A stretch of 64,000 bases of DNA. Source: Rotaria macrura (taxonomy: Eukaryota; Rotifera; Eurotatoria; Philodinida; Philodinidae). The stretch is from the NCBI GenBank assembly GCA_900239685.1, contig OENT01000315.1:1-64000 (forward strand). The letters are read 5' to 3'. The position numbers and the translations under genes are program-made. The notes beneath the pieces are model-generated. The model saw nothing but the letters and a program-made list of their open reading frames with translations. It was not told the DNA's origin and made no database searches. Below are positions 1-11,624 of this stretch, in pieces (the first letter of the stretch is position 1; each line of letters starts with the position of its first letter).

Positions 1-113
1 CCCAATTCTTGTCAATCCTAGTCAATCCCAATTCCAATTCCGGTCAAGACCAGTCAATCCCAAGTCTAGAATTGGAATTGGAATTGACTAGACTTGGGAT
101 TGGTGCACCCCTA
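1..113. mobile_element. Right end of a hAT-like foldback element, cut by the window edge
   Basis: The arm is made of alternating TCAATCCCAA and AATTGGAATTGG words. It contains a perfect 15-bp inverted pair, CAATCCCAAGTCTAG near 56-70 and its complement near 87-101. It ends in GTGCACCCCTA at 113, the same kind of end (complement of TAGGGGTG) as the elements at 3016-6049 and 15,961-16,718. Only one end is visible, so no target duplication can be checked. Confidence 0.6.
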
Positions 114-699
114 CTAACGATGATATATAATACCAATATCTTCTGCTCATTCCATCCTCGTGTTTGTTGATCACCGTTTTAATGTTTCAGATACTTCTAC
201 GAAAATTGTATCCTTTGTTTTACTTTTTCTCTGTAGCGTTCAATGGAACGATATTACGCACACAAGCAAGAGAATGGATCGATTAGTGCTCCTCATGAGA
301 GCATATTGAAAACCCACTGCTATCAAAGTTAATATTTATAATGCATATCACAAAAAGACAAAGATATTACTTGTTGAAATGTGCAATCCGAAAAGTTACG
401 GCGCACATCTTAATGATAAACAATAAGGCAAAGAAGTAGATTCAAACTATCATTAACAGTTGCTACTCCCAGCGTATTTTGTGTTCTCTTGTGCTGTGTG
501 ATCACTGACCAATTTTTGTCTTTAGGTTGTTATGTGGTTGTGTTTCTTTTATCTATTTAGTCTTTTTTGTGATGTTGCGTAAAGACTCCAGTCACCGCTT
601 AGTATTATATAAAAACGTACTCATAGAGAAAGAGTCACCTCACTTTGTTGCTATTTTATACACATATTCTACAGGAATTGTGTTTCATCGGAATGTGTG
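114..699. other. Intergenic, no feature recognised
   Basis: AT-rich sequence. The open frames are short and resemble no family I know. I see no RNA gene or repeat here. Confidence 0.5.
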
Positions 700-1120
700 T
701 AACACAAAGTGACAACGTTTAATCGAAACTATAATCTGGATACGTTTCTGGACGTGGTATGCCACCCAACCTTCTTAGTCGAGCTTACAATCGATCAAGT
801 ATCAATAGTGATGGCTTATCGACAATCTATATGGACACTCATCAAACTTTTACGACTGCTAGAGACACTGAATCATCAGCTACCTCAAACTGCTGTCTTA
901 CAGTTCTTCTTCTTTCAGTAGTTCTTCAGTTTCTAGCGTATCTAGCGCGTATTCTAATTCGGAGCGAAAAGCATTTTGACATGTACCAAGTAATGTCATG
1001 TCTTATGTTTACGGGGAATCAAGTGACACAAGAACTAGTCGAAGTGAGACTCAATCGAATCAAAATATTACCAAATCGAACCTATTTTAAAATAAATGTG
1101 AAAAATTTGGACTTAAGTCC
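700..1120 (+). pseudogene. Possible decayed Ser/Thr-rich coding relic
   Basis: Two overlapping plus frames each look coding over part of the stretch. One, from about 759, reads through a Ser/Thr-rich segment (RDTESSATSN). The other, from about 890, continues with a serine run (SYSSSSFSSSSVSSVSS), meets an in-frame TGA, then goes on Ser/Thr/Gln-rich (ESSDTRTSRSETQSNQN). A frameshift plus a nonsense change would explain this. Serine-rich low complexity can arise by chance, and I recognise no family. Confidence 0.25.
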
Positions 1121-1271
1121 GAGAGTTATGTGTACTTCAAAAAGTGAATAAGCCAAATCAGTCATTATAGAGCGTGTGCACGGAAGAGGAATCCTGGTAA
1201 AGCTTTTTGAGAAACCCCGAAACCAGTGGTCATCTGAGATATATCTAGGCATTTGATTTTTGGATGCAGTT

Positions 1272-2101
1272 TAGGCGTGCTCCAGTTCCAGCTCCATAGC
1301 TCTCGAGAGCTGCCAAAAAGAGCTGGTGAACAGCTCCAGCTCTAGAGAGCAGGTGAACAGCTCCAGCTCTAGAGAGCTGGTGAACAGCTCCAGTTCTAGA
1401 GAGCTAGTGAACAGCTCCAGCTCAGCTTCCAGGAGCTGGAGTTTAAAACATCTCTAACTCAAACTCGTTCACATTACGAACAACACCTCATTCCATAACT
1501 TTTCGAGCGCTCTCCCAGGGGGGGGTACCCGTAACTCTTCAAACGCTACCCTAGGGGGTTTCCCATAAGTAGGCGGGGGAAGCGAACGTTACCGACCAGT
1601 TACGCTACAAGATCACAGTAACGGAAAAACGATTCTTCCAATAACTAGGGAGGGAAAGGAATTTTAGACAAAACAAGAGATTGTTATAAAGGTTGACGGA
1701 AGGAAATCGGGGCCGGGGAATACGAAGATGCTATCAGAATTCGAAAATATTGTATTGGGTTTCGTTGGCCCAAGGAGGGTATTTTTTGAGAAAGTAAGGG
1801 AATTTTAAGTCGAATTCTGATAGCAGATTCGTATTCCCCGGCCCCGATTTCCTTCCGTCAACCTTTATAACAATCTCTTGTTTTGTCTAAAATTCCTTTC
1901 CCTCCCTAGTTATTGGAAGAATCGTTTTTCCGTTACTGTGATCTNCCCTAGGGTAGCGTTTGAAGAGTTACGGGTACCCCCCCCTGGGAGAGCGCTCGAA
2001 AAGTTATGGAATGAGGTGTTGTTCGTAATGTGAACGAGTTTGAGTTAGAGATGTTTTAAACTCCAGCTCCTGGAAGCTGAGCGGGAGCTGTCACATGCCT
2101 A
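1272..2101. mobile_element. hAT-like foldback element with AGCTCC-word arms
   Basis: The ends TAGGCGTG (1272) and CATGCCTA (ending 2101) are inverted and flanked by degenerate 8-bp duplications, atgcagtt at 1264-1271 and atgtaggt at 2102-2109 (6 of 8 match). The arms form a long inverted repeat: the segment with CTGGAGTTTAAAACATCTC near 1436 and the stretch 1490-1740 reappear inverted at about 1815-2065. The left arm has an extra tandem array of a 27-bp AGCTCCAGCTCTA unit. The core near 1690-1860 (GGTTGACGGAAGGAAATCGG and neighbours) is shared with the element at 15,961-16,718. There is no coding capacity, so it is non-autonomous. A single unknown base lies at 1945. Confidence 0.75.
1318..1432 (+). 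repeat. 27-bp tandem repeat, about 4 copies
   Basis: The unit is roughly gagagctggtgaacagctcc followed by agctcta, repeated with single-base differences. Each copy contains AGCTCC and GGAGCT-like half-palindromes. The array lies in the left arm of the foldback element and is not mirrored at full length in the right arm. Confidence 0.7.
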
Positions 2102-2109
2102 ATGTAGGT

Positions 2110-3015
2110 TTTGTGCATTGTCAGACCTTTTTCAGGCGATGTTCTTTTAGAAAGCTACGAGTTGGTTCAAAACTAATATCATATTTGGAATCAGCGTTAA
2201 AAACTGAGTCGATTTATAGAATTTGTGGATAATTCTCAGAAAAAAGTTTTTTGAAAAAATCCCTGTACCGCACCTCAAGGATTGTTTCGTGAAAGATAAC
2301 AATGTTTCCGATTACTCAGCCATTTCTTGCCGGAATTTTCTCATCTTCGAACTCAATCGAGATATTCATGAGACAATTCTGTGCACAAAATTTCAGCTCA
2401 ATCGAATGTATTTGTAAACAGTTATCGTGTATATGGCAGGACGCGCTGGCCGATTCTAGAGTGTACTCAATTTTTGAGTACACCAAAAGGTGAGTGAAAC
2501 AAGTTCAGCAGCTTTTAGCTTTTTCTTCGAGACAGTCAACCGAAGAGATGCAGACAATGTAGTCACTTCTTCTCATTAAGGCCTATAAATCTGAGCATCG
2601 AAAAATTATTATGCTAGAAGTTTTTTTCTTTTTTAATAACTCTGCCAACACTCAAAATTAGAAATAATGACTCCCTATTGCGAAAGTTTGCATCACTTCT
2701 CCAATTGTGCCCTTATATTTTGCTAGAATTCTTCTAGGAAACCAAGGATTTTTGAAAAAGCGTCTTGGCATTCAAAGGGGCAGTTTTAGCAGTCAAGCGA
2801 AACACGAATAAGCTTTTACTAGAAAAGTATGAATTTAAACAGTGAAACTTTGATTTTAAATATAAAAACCTGGCATTTCAGTGCTAAAATCGAAAAAACT
2901 CTCGGAGTTCTGAAAACCCTTTCGATAAACTCATAGCTCTCTTTTCCGCTTTGCAAACATTTTCTTGTGGACGACCTTCACAGATAGAGTGCTGTTCTAT
3001 TTTGGGAGTAGGAAG
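2110..3015. other. Intergenic, no feature recognised
   Basis: AT-rich, with only short overlapping open frames (60 to 65 codons) of no recognisable family. Bases 3008-3015 (GTAGGAAG) are the left target duplication of the next element. Confidence 0.5.
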
Positions 3016-3048
3016 TAGGGGTGGCACTTTCCCTTTCCTTTTGCTCTC

Positions 3049-3206
3049 AGAAAGGAAAGGAAAGTTATTGCTTTCCCTCACTTTCCTTTCCGCAAAGAAA
3101 GGAAATGAAAGTTATTGCTTTCCCTCACTTTCCTTTCCGCAAAGAAAGGAAAGGAAAGTTATTGCTTTCCCTCACTTTCCTTTCCGCAAAGAAAGGAAAT
3201 GAAAGT
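3049..3206 (+). repeat. 47-bp subterminal tandem repeat, about 3.3 copies
   Basis: The unit contains GGAAAGGAAAG, then TTATTGCTTTCCCTCAC, then TTTCCTTTCCGCAAA, so each copy is itself close to a palindrome. Because 47 is not a multiple of 3, an open frame across it reads a different peptide in each copy. This supports repeat sequence rather than coding sequence. Confidence 0.75.
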
Positions 3207-5937
3207 TGAAATCTTTTATTTTTAAATTTACACGATAAATGTTAACGGTGATAAAGCAATCATTCTAATGTCAGCAACACTTATAGATCTTTGTTTCCTC
3301 ATTATTTTTCACAAATTTGAAGTCACTTTTCTACGATGATTGTCCCATTCGAGCTTTATTCAGGATTAAACTAATCTGTTTTGTCTTAACATACTGGGTT
3401 CACAATGATTAAGTCTAGAGTGTTTTTCATTCTTTCTGATAACAAGAAAAATATATTGATGATTGTTTCACCTTAGTTGTAAAAGATTCTTTTTGATTTA
3501 AGCCAGTAAAAGGAATGGAATACAGATAAAACATTTATTTTCTTTCTGTGTGCGTTGTTTCTGACCAGTTCTCAAGCTGAAAACACTGTCAAAACGTGAT
3601 CAGACTAACAAAAAGAACAAGAGACGTTTTTTTCCGCTAATTATCAGTAGCCGCAATTGTTAGTTGCAAGCTCATGCTTTCTGGTGTTTACCGTTTTTTG
3701 CGTTTGAAAGTTTTTTCGGCAGTGTTGTCTGCTTAGGTTTCATACAATTATGAACTTATAAACTCATTTTTCGAGGGTTTAAACATGCTTTTATAGGATC
3801 ATACAGGGTTCATATAGTTTGCAATCAATCTTATTATCCAGTTTCTGAATTTGCCAAGAGAAAAATCTTTAGAGTCAGAGAATGGTGAAACATGTGGGGA
3901 TTTTTAATGTCGCTTTAAAATAGAATGTGTGGAAGAAATTGAGTAGTTCAGAAATCCAAACAGCTATAAGTTGCGTCTTCCGCTATTTGAAAGTGGTCTC
4001 CTGACGATAAGCTACACGCGGTTCAAAAATTTTGAAGAGTAAGCCTCACGATTTTGAGTTAGAACGTTCCGAAAATCGCCTTCACAATTGAGAAAATTTC
4101 TCGTGCATCCATTGTAAGACTACCACTATAATAATCGTGACTGATCAACTTCAGACCTGAATGAGCTCATGTTGCTAATGAACGCATATAAGATGCATTC
4201 TTATAGCACACACATGAGAGGAATCAACTGCCATATGCCAAGATTGATAGGTTTTCCATAAATAAATAAAATAAAGTTTATTCTGCCAAAAAACAGCTTT
4301 CATTTTCCTTATATCTAGCAGACAGACATCTCACGCACGTAGGCTGACAACTCGATCTCATCTAGTTGTGCAACCGATCTCTCATAACTGTCACATTGAA
4401 GAACAGGAGAAGCCGAAGATCGCCTTCTTTAATAACTTTTCCTTCTAGACTTTAAAACTTTTGATAAAAAAAAGCGAATTTCGCTAAAACTATCAGCATG
4501 AAAGGCAAGCAGAGTTATCTAAACATCTCAGTTAAGTGGTAAGTGAGAAGTGAGAAAACTAAATTGTTTAGGGCTTACACGAGTCTGAGATACATTACTC
4601 AAACAAAAAAAGTAATGAATCTACTAGAATAGAATTCAAAGTTCAAGGTAACTCAATTTTCAGTAGATTACTCTAAACCTTCCTAAAGTAGAAAACTGTT
4701 CGCTGAAGTTCCAGACAGAAATCACTTGGGATAATCTCTTTAATATGTGACGTTACTATAGATTAGTGTTCTCCAGTGCCGGATTCTGAGGCAAGAAAAC
4801 TAGACTGCTAGCTGTTTATTTTCTGAAGTTACTCAACTTTCTAGGTAATATTATATCTTAAAAAGAATAATAAGTTGAAGTCAATTTCAAGCAACTACTC
4901 TTTTTTCTGAAATAAGATTTGAGATAAGTGAAAAAGGAAAAGCATTAGCCCCTTGTAATTTTTTTTGAAAGCTGCACAATTTCTCTGCATCGATAGCTCA
5001 CTTTTCTATGTATTGAAAAGAAGGTGAACAAGAAGAAATCAAGATCTGAGATCAAAACTCGATGGATAATCATCTATTTTGGTTTTCTCTATCTTATATC
5101 GATCATTTATCTATTTATCTTGCACGTGTAAAATATGAATAAAAAGGATGCTTAAAAGCTAAAAAGGAAATGATAGATGTCTTAAAGAAAGTTGTTAGCA
5201 TTATCGCTAAAGAATTATAATCAGAAGCAGGATGAAATTGTTGCTGCAAATTCTCGAAAAGTGAGCCACTTTATGTATATTTGAGATACTTCTTCATAAT
5301 TTCTTACTTTACAGTATAGAACTTCATGAAGGAAATGCTGTATCTACATTTCAATTAAATGTTAGTTAAAAATGGTCCCCGATAATCATTTGAAGCTGTT
5401 GGCCACGTTTTTTAATGCTCTCTGAAACCTGTCGGTCACTGTCTGTGATGGTCCATTCATTAATTAATTAAACAATTAGTAGTTAATTAGTTAAATAAAA
5501 TGTTTTCGGTGGACTGTGGGAGGAGGGAGTCTAAATTTCTATCCTATATACTTCAAATCCCGTTTTAGATCATGATCCTTAATATTGGTCGATGTCAATA
5601 GAAGGCACTCAATTTGATCAAGAATACACTCTCATTTAAAATCTAATATATGATTGATTTTTCTTAAAAAACACATCAGTAAGAATGTTCTTAGGATCAC
5701 CATGTAGCCAGAGAGAAAAAACTCAGGAAATATAGCAGGCTGTGCTAGGTCAATAGAATAGAATGAGAAATAATCAAAGGTAGTTTAGAAAGTGATCAGT
5801 GTGAAGAAGGAGAAAGAAAATCGAGAAATAATGATGAAATAGTTGGAAAATATTCACCATTTGTTTGTTAAGGCTTCACATGTTAAACAAATCATATATA
5901 TATGAAGGCTTTTAAAACGTATCGCTCAGCTCATAGT

Positions 5938-6048
5938 ATAGCTTTCCTTTCCGTAGGAAAGGAAAGTTCAACATTTTACTTTCTTTTCCGAAAGGAAAGT
6001 TTAACATTTTACTTTCCTTTCCGAAAGGAAAGTGAAAGTGCCACCCCT
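5938..6048 (+). repeat. Right-end GGAAAG-word array of the 3-kb element
   Basis: Two to three copies of TTTCCGAAAGGAAAGTT followed by YAACATTTTACTTTC. They mirror the word, but not the exact unit, of the left array. In hAT elements such subterminal words are usually transposase binding sites. Confidence 0.65.
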
Positions 6049-6057
6049 AGTAGGAAG

Positions 6058-9000
6058 TGCATACGCGACAGTATTTTCTCTCGTAGAAGAAAATTATTAC
6101 ATGGTTTCTGCTGAACTCGTTTCCTGCTTAATCCTGAAGTAATAATGTATTTTTTTCTTGTTAGCTATTGCAGGTATTTACGAGCTACATGTTTTAAACA
6201 GCACTCATTTCTATATAAAAATGTGATTTAATTTTTATTGTAATAAAAGTGGAACAAAATTTTTTGGTCATTACTTAGTAAACGACCAATACAAGCGAAT
6301 TTAAAGGCTTTTTCAATTACAACTAGTCGTTATGTTCATTATTTTTCAAAATGTTAAAGTCAAAATGGAACTTAAGAATGCGGGAAAAAGCTGATGCAGT
6401 TTGTAGAAAACGAGTTTCTCTTTTGAATGGTGTGTTTTACACCTTTATTACTTTATGATACTACGTATGCTCTTCATCGTAAGCTATATCGTTGAAATAA
6501 AGATTGTGAAATTAGAAATTACCGATACAAATCGATCATTTCAGCCTCCTGGTCTGCCAGGAAAGTATGTGGAAAATGGAAGCAGTATTCTAGTCTGAAA
6601 AGCATCGTACGGGATTGTTTCACTTACCTGCAAATCCACTGTACAGGATCACCGTGGTAAAATACTACATTCGTGAAAAACTTTTGAAGAAAGGTTATCA
6701 TATCTTCTTTGAAATCGTTCAATTACATGCCACATGTTCGTGTAATCACAGTGGAACGGCCGGATTTTACTTGCTATTATCCATTGATAACAAGCAGAAG
6801 CACAGAAACTCAAGGAAACATGACCAAAGTATTCATAAACAGAAAACCAGTGGCATTCTCCATCAAAATCCGTTCGGTTCAGTCGCTTTGTTGCAGGAAA
6901 TGCCTGAGAACGACAAGCAGAAACCGGAACGTCCTGTCCAATACTGTCCTAGGCTGCCATCGTATCCAGCCATTAACGGCCTGAAATGCAATACTAGATC
7001 ATGTTCTCACAAATTCCATGAATATCCACTACTTTCCAGGATATCAACCACATTTGCAATTCATTTAGGTACAATGAACAACTATTAAAATGCTACCTGT
7101 TAATAATAGTTTAAAAGACAGTACCATCCGGCAAAAAAACCCAAAACCTCAGCTAAAAGAAAAAGATAAGGACTATTCCTACTAATTTAAACCATTCATG
7201 TCTGGAACCTATCCGTAAACACAATGCAGCATAACTAGAAAATAACACAATACATTAAAATATCTTTGTTTTTCGTCGGCTGATTCAGCGCTGTTTCACG
7301 CAGAGTAAATATCTAATTTACCGTTAGAAATGTTCCAATAGAAAAGGTATGTTTTTGTCGTGTTCGATTGTCTGAGCTGAACTTCCTAAACAACGTAGAA
7401 CCAGTAGACTTTGATCCGTAATCTGTTATCAGAAGAATTTATGGAAATACCATTTGGGAATCGAGCAGGATATGGATTTGATAACCTTTGATTGTTTCCA
7501 TAATCAGAAATTGACGGGAATTAAATCAACAACGTGGGTAAGAACTTTTATGGAAATGGTACGTACGGAATCCTTCGCAAAACAAGTCAGTTGTTATTGC
7601 TTCTGTTTGGAAACAAAATTTTCGTATTAGAAATAGAAGTGGCTGGATTTTCCACCAAATTTTTTCGTATTTTCGGTAGGATATGACAAAAGAGAATGTG
7701 AAAAAGTTCAGCATTGTCTCTCAAGGAATGTTGCTTCCATGGAACACCACGGAAACCCTACAACCAACGTTTCCTTGTCAGATTTCTCGACCTTGGCGTT
7801 TATGCACACGAGTGCCCACAAGTATTTTCCAAACTGCTCATATTAACACCAACGAGTGATATTCTATCATACTCGCACAAGCAGTGTAGAACACGTTAAC
7901 ACGATGCTCACATTCGCACTTTTAAACAATACCTCACCTTGCTTACATGAGCAATCGAAATCGATTATGAATCTTGCTTACACCAACACTAATGAGTAGC
8001 ATCCCATTATGCTCCCATGCGGACGAACGGTAGATATTCCATCATACATCGACTTATAATTAAGAGAAATTTTCAACTGAGCCTGCATGAACAACAAGGG
8101 TCTATCTTTTATGTTTTTGGAAGTAACTATAAAATTTCAGTCACCATCTTAAGCACAAGTTCTCACGGAGAAGCCCACCAACGAGGCTGCTACCAGACTA
8201 GTTTCCTTAACACAAAACATCAAACGAATGAAACTTCACCCAACAAAGACAAAAAGAATACAACAAAGGAGCATTATCCTTATTTTCAAAAGATGAACAT
8301 TTGAGCATCAATAGTATATAACTAGACGTCATTTGTTGCTAGAACACTCTGCAGAGTCAGAAATTAGAGAATAAAACATGAGTATTAGTTTCAAATGGAA
8401 ATCAAAGTTTGGGAACTGCGACTCCCACTATTTTGAAATAGACAGCATTTCAGAATCAGAGACCGAATTGAATGGTGCCCTTACCTCTAGATACTATTCA
8501 CTTACTGTCTGACTGGTAATGCTGCTCATGAGTGTGGTCTTTCTACTCCAACTTTTTTTGGGAAGCAATTGAAAGGAAGGAGGACGGGGTTCGCTTGCAC
8601 TATTTTATAAGCAATGGCATGTCAAATGCGTAGTTGAGATGCTGACTTTCTTTTTTCTAGCTTTTTGTACGAGGAGCAATGGGAGGAGATAACTCAGAAG
8701 TGATAATCGCATCCGTGTTACACTCAAATTTGGTTATTTGGATTTTAATCGGAACAAATACATGGCGCCGCTCAAAATTGGGATACAAATAATACTAACC
8801 GCGTTTGAAGAAAAGTCCAGAATGAAAGATGGCTGGGCCTTACGTGGTGGTGGAGTGAGCTTGGAATTATCTGAAGTATCATTATAATGCTTATTTCGCT
8901 CATAAACAACAGTGATGCGTACCAATGAAGGAGACGTATGAAGCAGGGCTTGTGGAGATGTTCTTGGGTTTGAAGAATTCTTAGAATTTTGCCGTCTTGT

Positions 9001-9720
9001 AGGTAAATAGTGTATAATTGATGATGATCGTTCCATAGAATGTCTTAAATCATGATGGAAACAAACGTTATCGTCTATCGTTTGCATCTTGGAATACAGA
9101 GTCCGTAATGGATAAGGGAATCTCAAGATCTGTCTTTATTCGTTCATCGCTCACGACGAAAGTACCCTGGGATGGGCACTACCCTAAACACGAAAGCCGT
9201 ATCCCATTACCATGTGTGGAAACCAGTAATAGCCGTAGCTGAGATGAAAGCAGTGGTGGGAACCGGTTTTGCATTTGGGCACCGAAAGTTATCGGAATTT
9301 GCATGGATCCGAGCATTTGTTGCCGTACCGCAATCATCTAGGGAAAATACTATTTGTAAGGAATTTTCCATGTTGAAATTGTTTATCTCTATTTCGAAAA
9401 TATATGTTCTAGTAGTCTTGGTTTTCGGTAATGTATGCTTTAGCAAGGAATATGCTGTGACCAAGTCTCTCGTTCTGGATTAGTTTCGACCTTAGTCACC
9501 CAGCCAGAAAAACATTGAAACAGGCCACTTTTATTCTGGTAAAAAGCGCATATTTTAACGCGCTTAAAATAACTTTGTTTTGCGAAAAAGAACTATTTTC
9601 ATAGCGTCAAAATTTGCAAGCTTCCTTCGTTTGAAAAAAAACGTATGTTCAGCATGTCAAAATGTGCATTGTTTCGTTTTGAAAAACGTCGCGTTTTTCA
9701 ATATTTGTCTCATTGGGTAA
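6058..9720. other. Intergenic, no gene I can support
   Basis: This stretch holds several open frames: 157 codons on plus at 6615-7088, 130 codons on minus at 8734-9126, and opposing frames near 9172-9483. None has a recognisable domain, and good-looking frames occur on both strands over the same bases. GC is locally higher, about 40 to 45 percent at 6,700-7,000, which lengthens chance frames. Confidence 0.4.
7840..8045 (+). repeat. Degenerate direct repeat
   Basis: ACACCAACGAGTGATATTCT and a following CATACTCGC motif near 7849-7880 recur in diverged form as ACACCAACACTAATGAGTAG and ATTATGCTCCCA near 7980-8015. A third partial match (AGATATTCCATCATAC) lies near 8031. Too diverged to give a unit length. 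Confidence 0.35.
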
Positions 9721-9721
9721 G

Positions 9722-9895
9722 CTGGGGCGAGACTATTGTCTTTGTTTAGTCTTGTGGTTTCTTTGAATAGAAAAATATTCATCTTTATCGAAAATAGATT
9801 AGTCTTATTACATCTCTAACTGAATGTGACTTGTTTGAGACTAAGATAGAGATTAGGGCTAAGACTGACCAAGACCGACTCTCGGTACATACCTA
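9722..9895. mobile_element. Possible small foldback with AGTCTTR words
   Basis: The left side carries GACTATTGTCTTTGTTTAGTC. The right side, read inverted, carries GTCTTGGTCAGTCTTAG. The arrangement resembles the other word-arm foldbacks in the window, but the ends and target duplication are not clear. Confidence 0.35.
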
Positions 9896-10938
9896 GTTTC
9901 ATCATCCGGAGTGTCGTTTTTTTCCGTTTTTTGACAAGAATGTGATAAAGAATTTTTCATTTTGTAGCTGCCTAATTAAGAAGTACTATTATTGTTTGAT
10001 GTTGAAAAACGCTAAAAATGCCATTAAAAGTATCATTTCTGAGAAAATAACCGAAGATTTTGCTTTGATGCTAATAAATTTTGCAATCGGAAATTCGGCG
10101 CAGGGAAACAAAGCTAGGTTTGATTATCCAGTGAAGAATTATTATAAAGTAATCATTAAATCATATTTTTACATAGAAATGAGTGGTGTTTAAAAAATGC
10201 ACCTTGTACACGTCTGCAACTACTCCTGAGATAAATACTTCCAGTTGCTCCTAAATAATGACAAAAGCTAGTTAGCACAGCCCCGTCGGGGTTGAAATGT
10301 GGAGCTCACATATCTATAGCTTCATATGCTAATAGAAAACAAAGAAAATGTAATATGAAGAACTGTTTCGCATCGACTTTCTCTGATAGGCGTATTATTT
10401 TTCGTTCTCATTCTTGCTATTCACTCGTTAGTTTCCATTTTTCGTTGTTCATTTTTCTTAAAAAATTTGAAGAAGCGGGAAATAATGTTGGGATATATCA
10501 CGATCATAGAATGCTGGTTGCTAGGTCTGTAATGGATTCATACGCTGGGTTCTATGGTATGTAATGGGGGAGGGGGGAGCGGCGATGGTACCACCCATGC
10601 GGTGGTTGGGTACCCCCTTGGGGGAGGTGTTGGTATTCCCTTATTGGGGGCGTCTGAAAACCCTGACGGGAGGGGGGGGGCAGCTGGAACCTCCCTGGGA
10701 TGTCTGGACTAAGCAACCTTGTCTATAATGGGAGGGGACGGGGGGGGGCGGGAGGACCCACAAAAACTTCAACTTAAATTTTGCACTCACAATTTTCTTC
10801 GAAAATATATGTGAGTTCCACAAAACTCACTGCTGATTAAAAATAGGCAAAACTTTCTGCATCTACCTTGATGAACAAGTATTTGAATTCATTAGAATAT
10901 CATATGTAAATGGAATCGGTTTCTGAATATTTGGAATT
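9896..10938. other. Intergenic with a G-rich island at about 10,563-10,760
   Basis: Mostly AT-rich. The exception is a strikingly G-rich plus strand near 10,563-10,760, with runs of 7 to 9 G, a GGTACC palindrome and the string GGGTACCCCC. Such runs could form G-quadruplexes. The short minus frame across it is a Pro-rich translation of the G runs, not a gene. Confidence 0.5.
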
Positions 10939-11134
10939 GTTAGCGTCAGTATTGAATCACACTAACGCTAAACGATGATTAAGATGCGCCTTCTAGTCTA
11001 ATTGGCTTAGGAAAACTACCCGGATAGCAGGAGGTGCGGGTTCGATTCCTTCGAAGGTCACTTTTTCATCGTTCTGTCACATAACATCAGTGACACTGCT
11101 TGTTTCTTTCGTTCTATACATATGGAGAGCTAAC
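10939..11134 (+). mobile_element. tRNA-derived SINE-like repeat, copy 1
   Basis: The repeat starts GTTAGCG and ends GAGCTAAC, so its tips are inverted. The middle is tRNA-like: a D-arm-like TAGTCTAATTGG, an anticodon-arm-like hairpin with the stem CTAC/GTAG region degenerate, and a T-arm with GGGTTCGATTCC. The acceptor-like CCTTC/GAAGG stem is extended outward by AACGATGA pairing with TCATCGTT. A downstream hairpin TGTCAC/GTGACA follows. Two further full copies occur at 14,855-15,051 (minus) and 17,584-17,778. Confidence 0.7.
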
Positions 11135-11624
11135 AGGAATCAAACTGCATTGAATCAAGTAAACCCCAAATCAAACCGAATTTATCGGATTTTTCAAAAG
11201 TTTGAATCTAACCAAGTCCATCCCTTATTTTCACTCATCAGCATGAATTTCGATACTTTATCTTTTCTATATTTCGCTCAGACTTCGTTATTCCGAATTA
11301 CTTGTGAAGTACTTTAGTACGCTGTTCCCTACTTGGTGATGTTCTAAGCGTTTCAAATGAACCCTTCAGAAGGAAAATCTAAAACGTAATAGTGGTATCA
11401 CACTGTTGGAATTTCACTTCAGATTTTTTCAACATGATCTGTTGTCTTTTTTTTTGTCCTAGCGCGTGATTTAGAAAAGATGTCGACAAGCAAGAAAAAT
11501 GAATACGTAGTTCGCAAGGATAAAAAAGGAGTATATATACTTGTTTTATACAGTACCAGATTATTGACTTCCATTCACGTTCGATGATTAAATATCATTC
11601 AGAAATAAAATATTTTCTTCGTCG

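Larger units (their letters stand above)
3016..6049. mobile_element. Intact 3-kb non-autonomous hAT-like element with GGAAAG-word ends
   Basis: The termini are TAGGGGTGGCAC (from 3016) and GTGCCACCCCTA (to 6049), a perfect 12-bp inverted repeat. They are bordered by a perfect 8-bp target duplication, GTAGGAAG, at 3008-3015 and 6050-6057. An 8-bp duplication with a YAGGGGTG terminus is typical of hAT transposons. Subterminal arrays of CTTTCC/GGAAAG words lie inside each end: a 47-bp unit on the left, a unit of about 36 bp on the right. The 2.7-kb interior (about 3,210-5,935) is AT-rich with no frame over 70 codons, so no transposase is encoded. Confidence 0.85.

Noticed and set aside
3016-3206. 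CRISPR-like array
   Set aside because: The repeats are contiguous, without spacers, and lie inside a transposon end in a eukaryotic genome.
6615-7088. 157-codon plus frame as a gene
   Set aside because: It has no recognisable domain, good alternative frames overlap it, and higher local GC lowers stop frequency. The composition (Cys, His and Ser scattered) looks random.
8734-9126. 130-codon minus frame as a gene
   Set aside because: No family, no splice partners, and similar length is reachable by chance. A rough estimate gives about 8 percent stops per codon at 30 percent GC over about 128,000 codon positions.
10985-11060. A functional tRNA gene in the SINE-like repeat
   Set aside because: The anticodon-like loop CCGGATA has C where U33 is expected, the acceptor stem is flawed, and the sequence is repeated with the same flanks.
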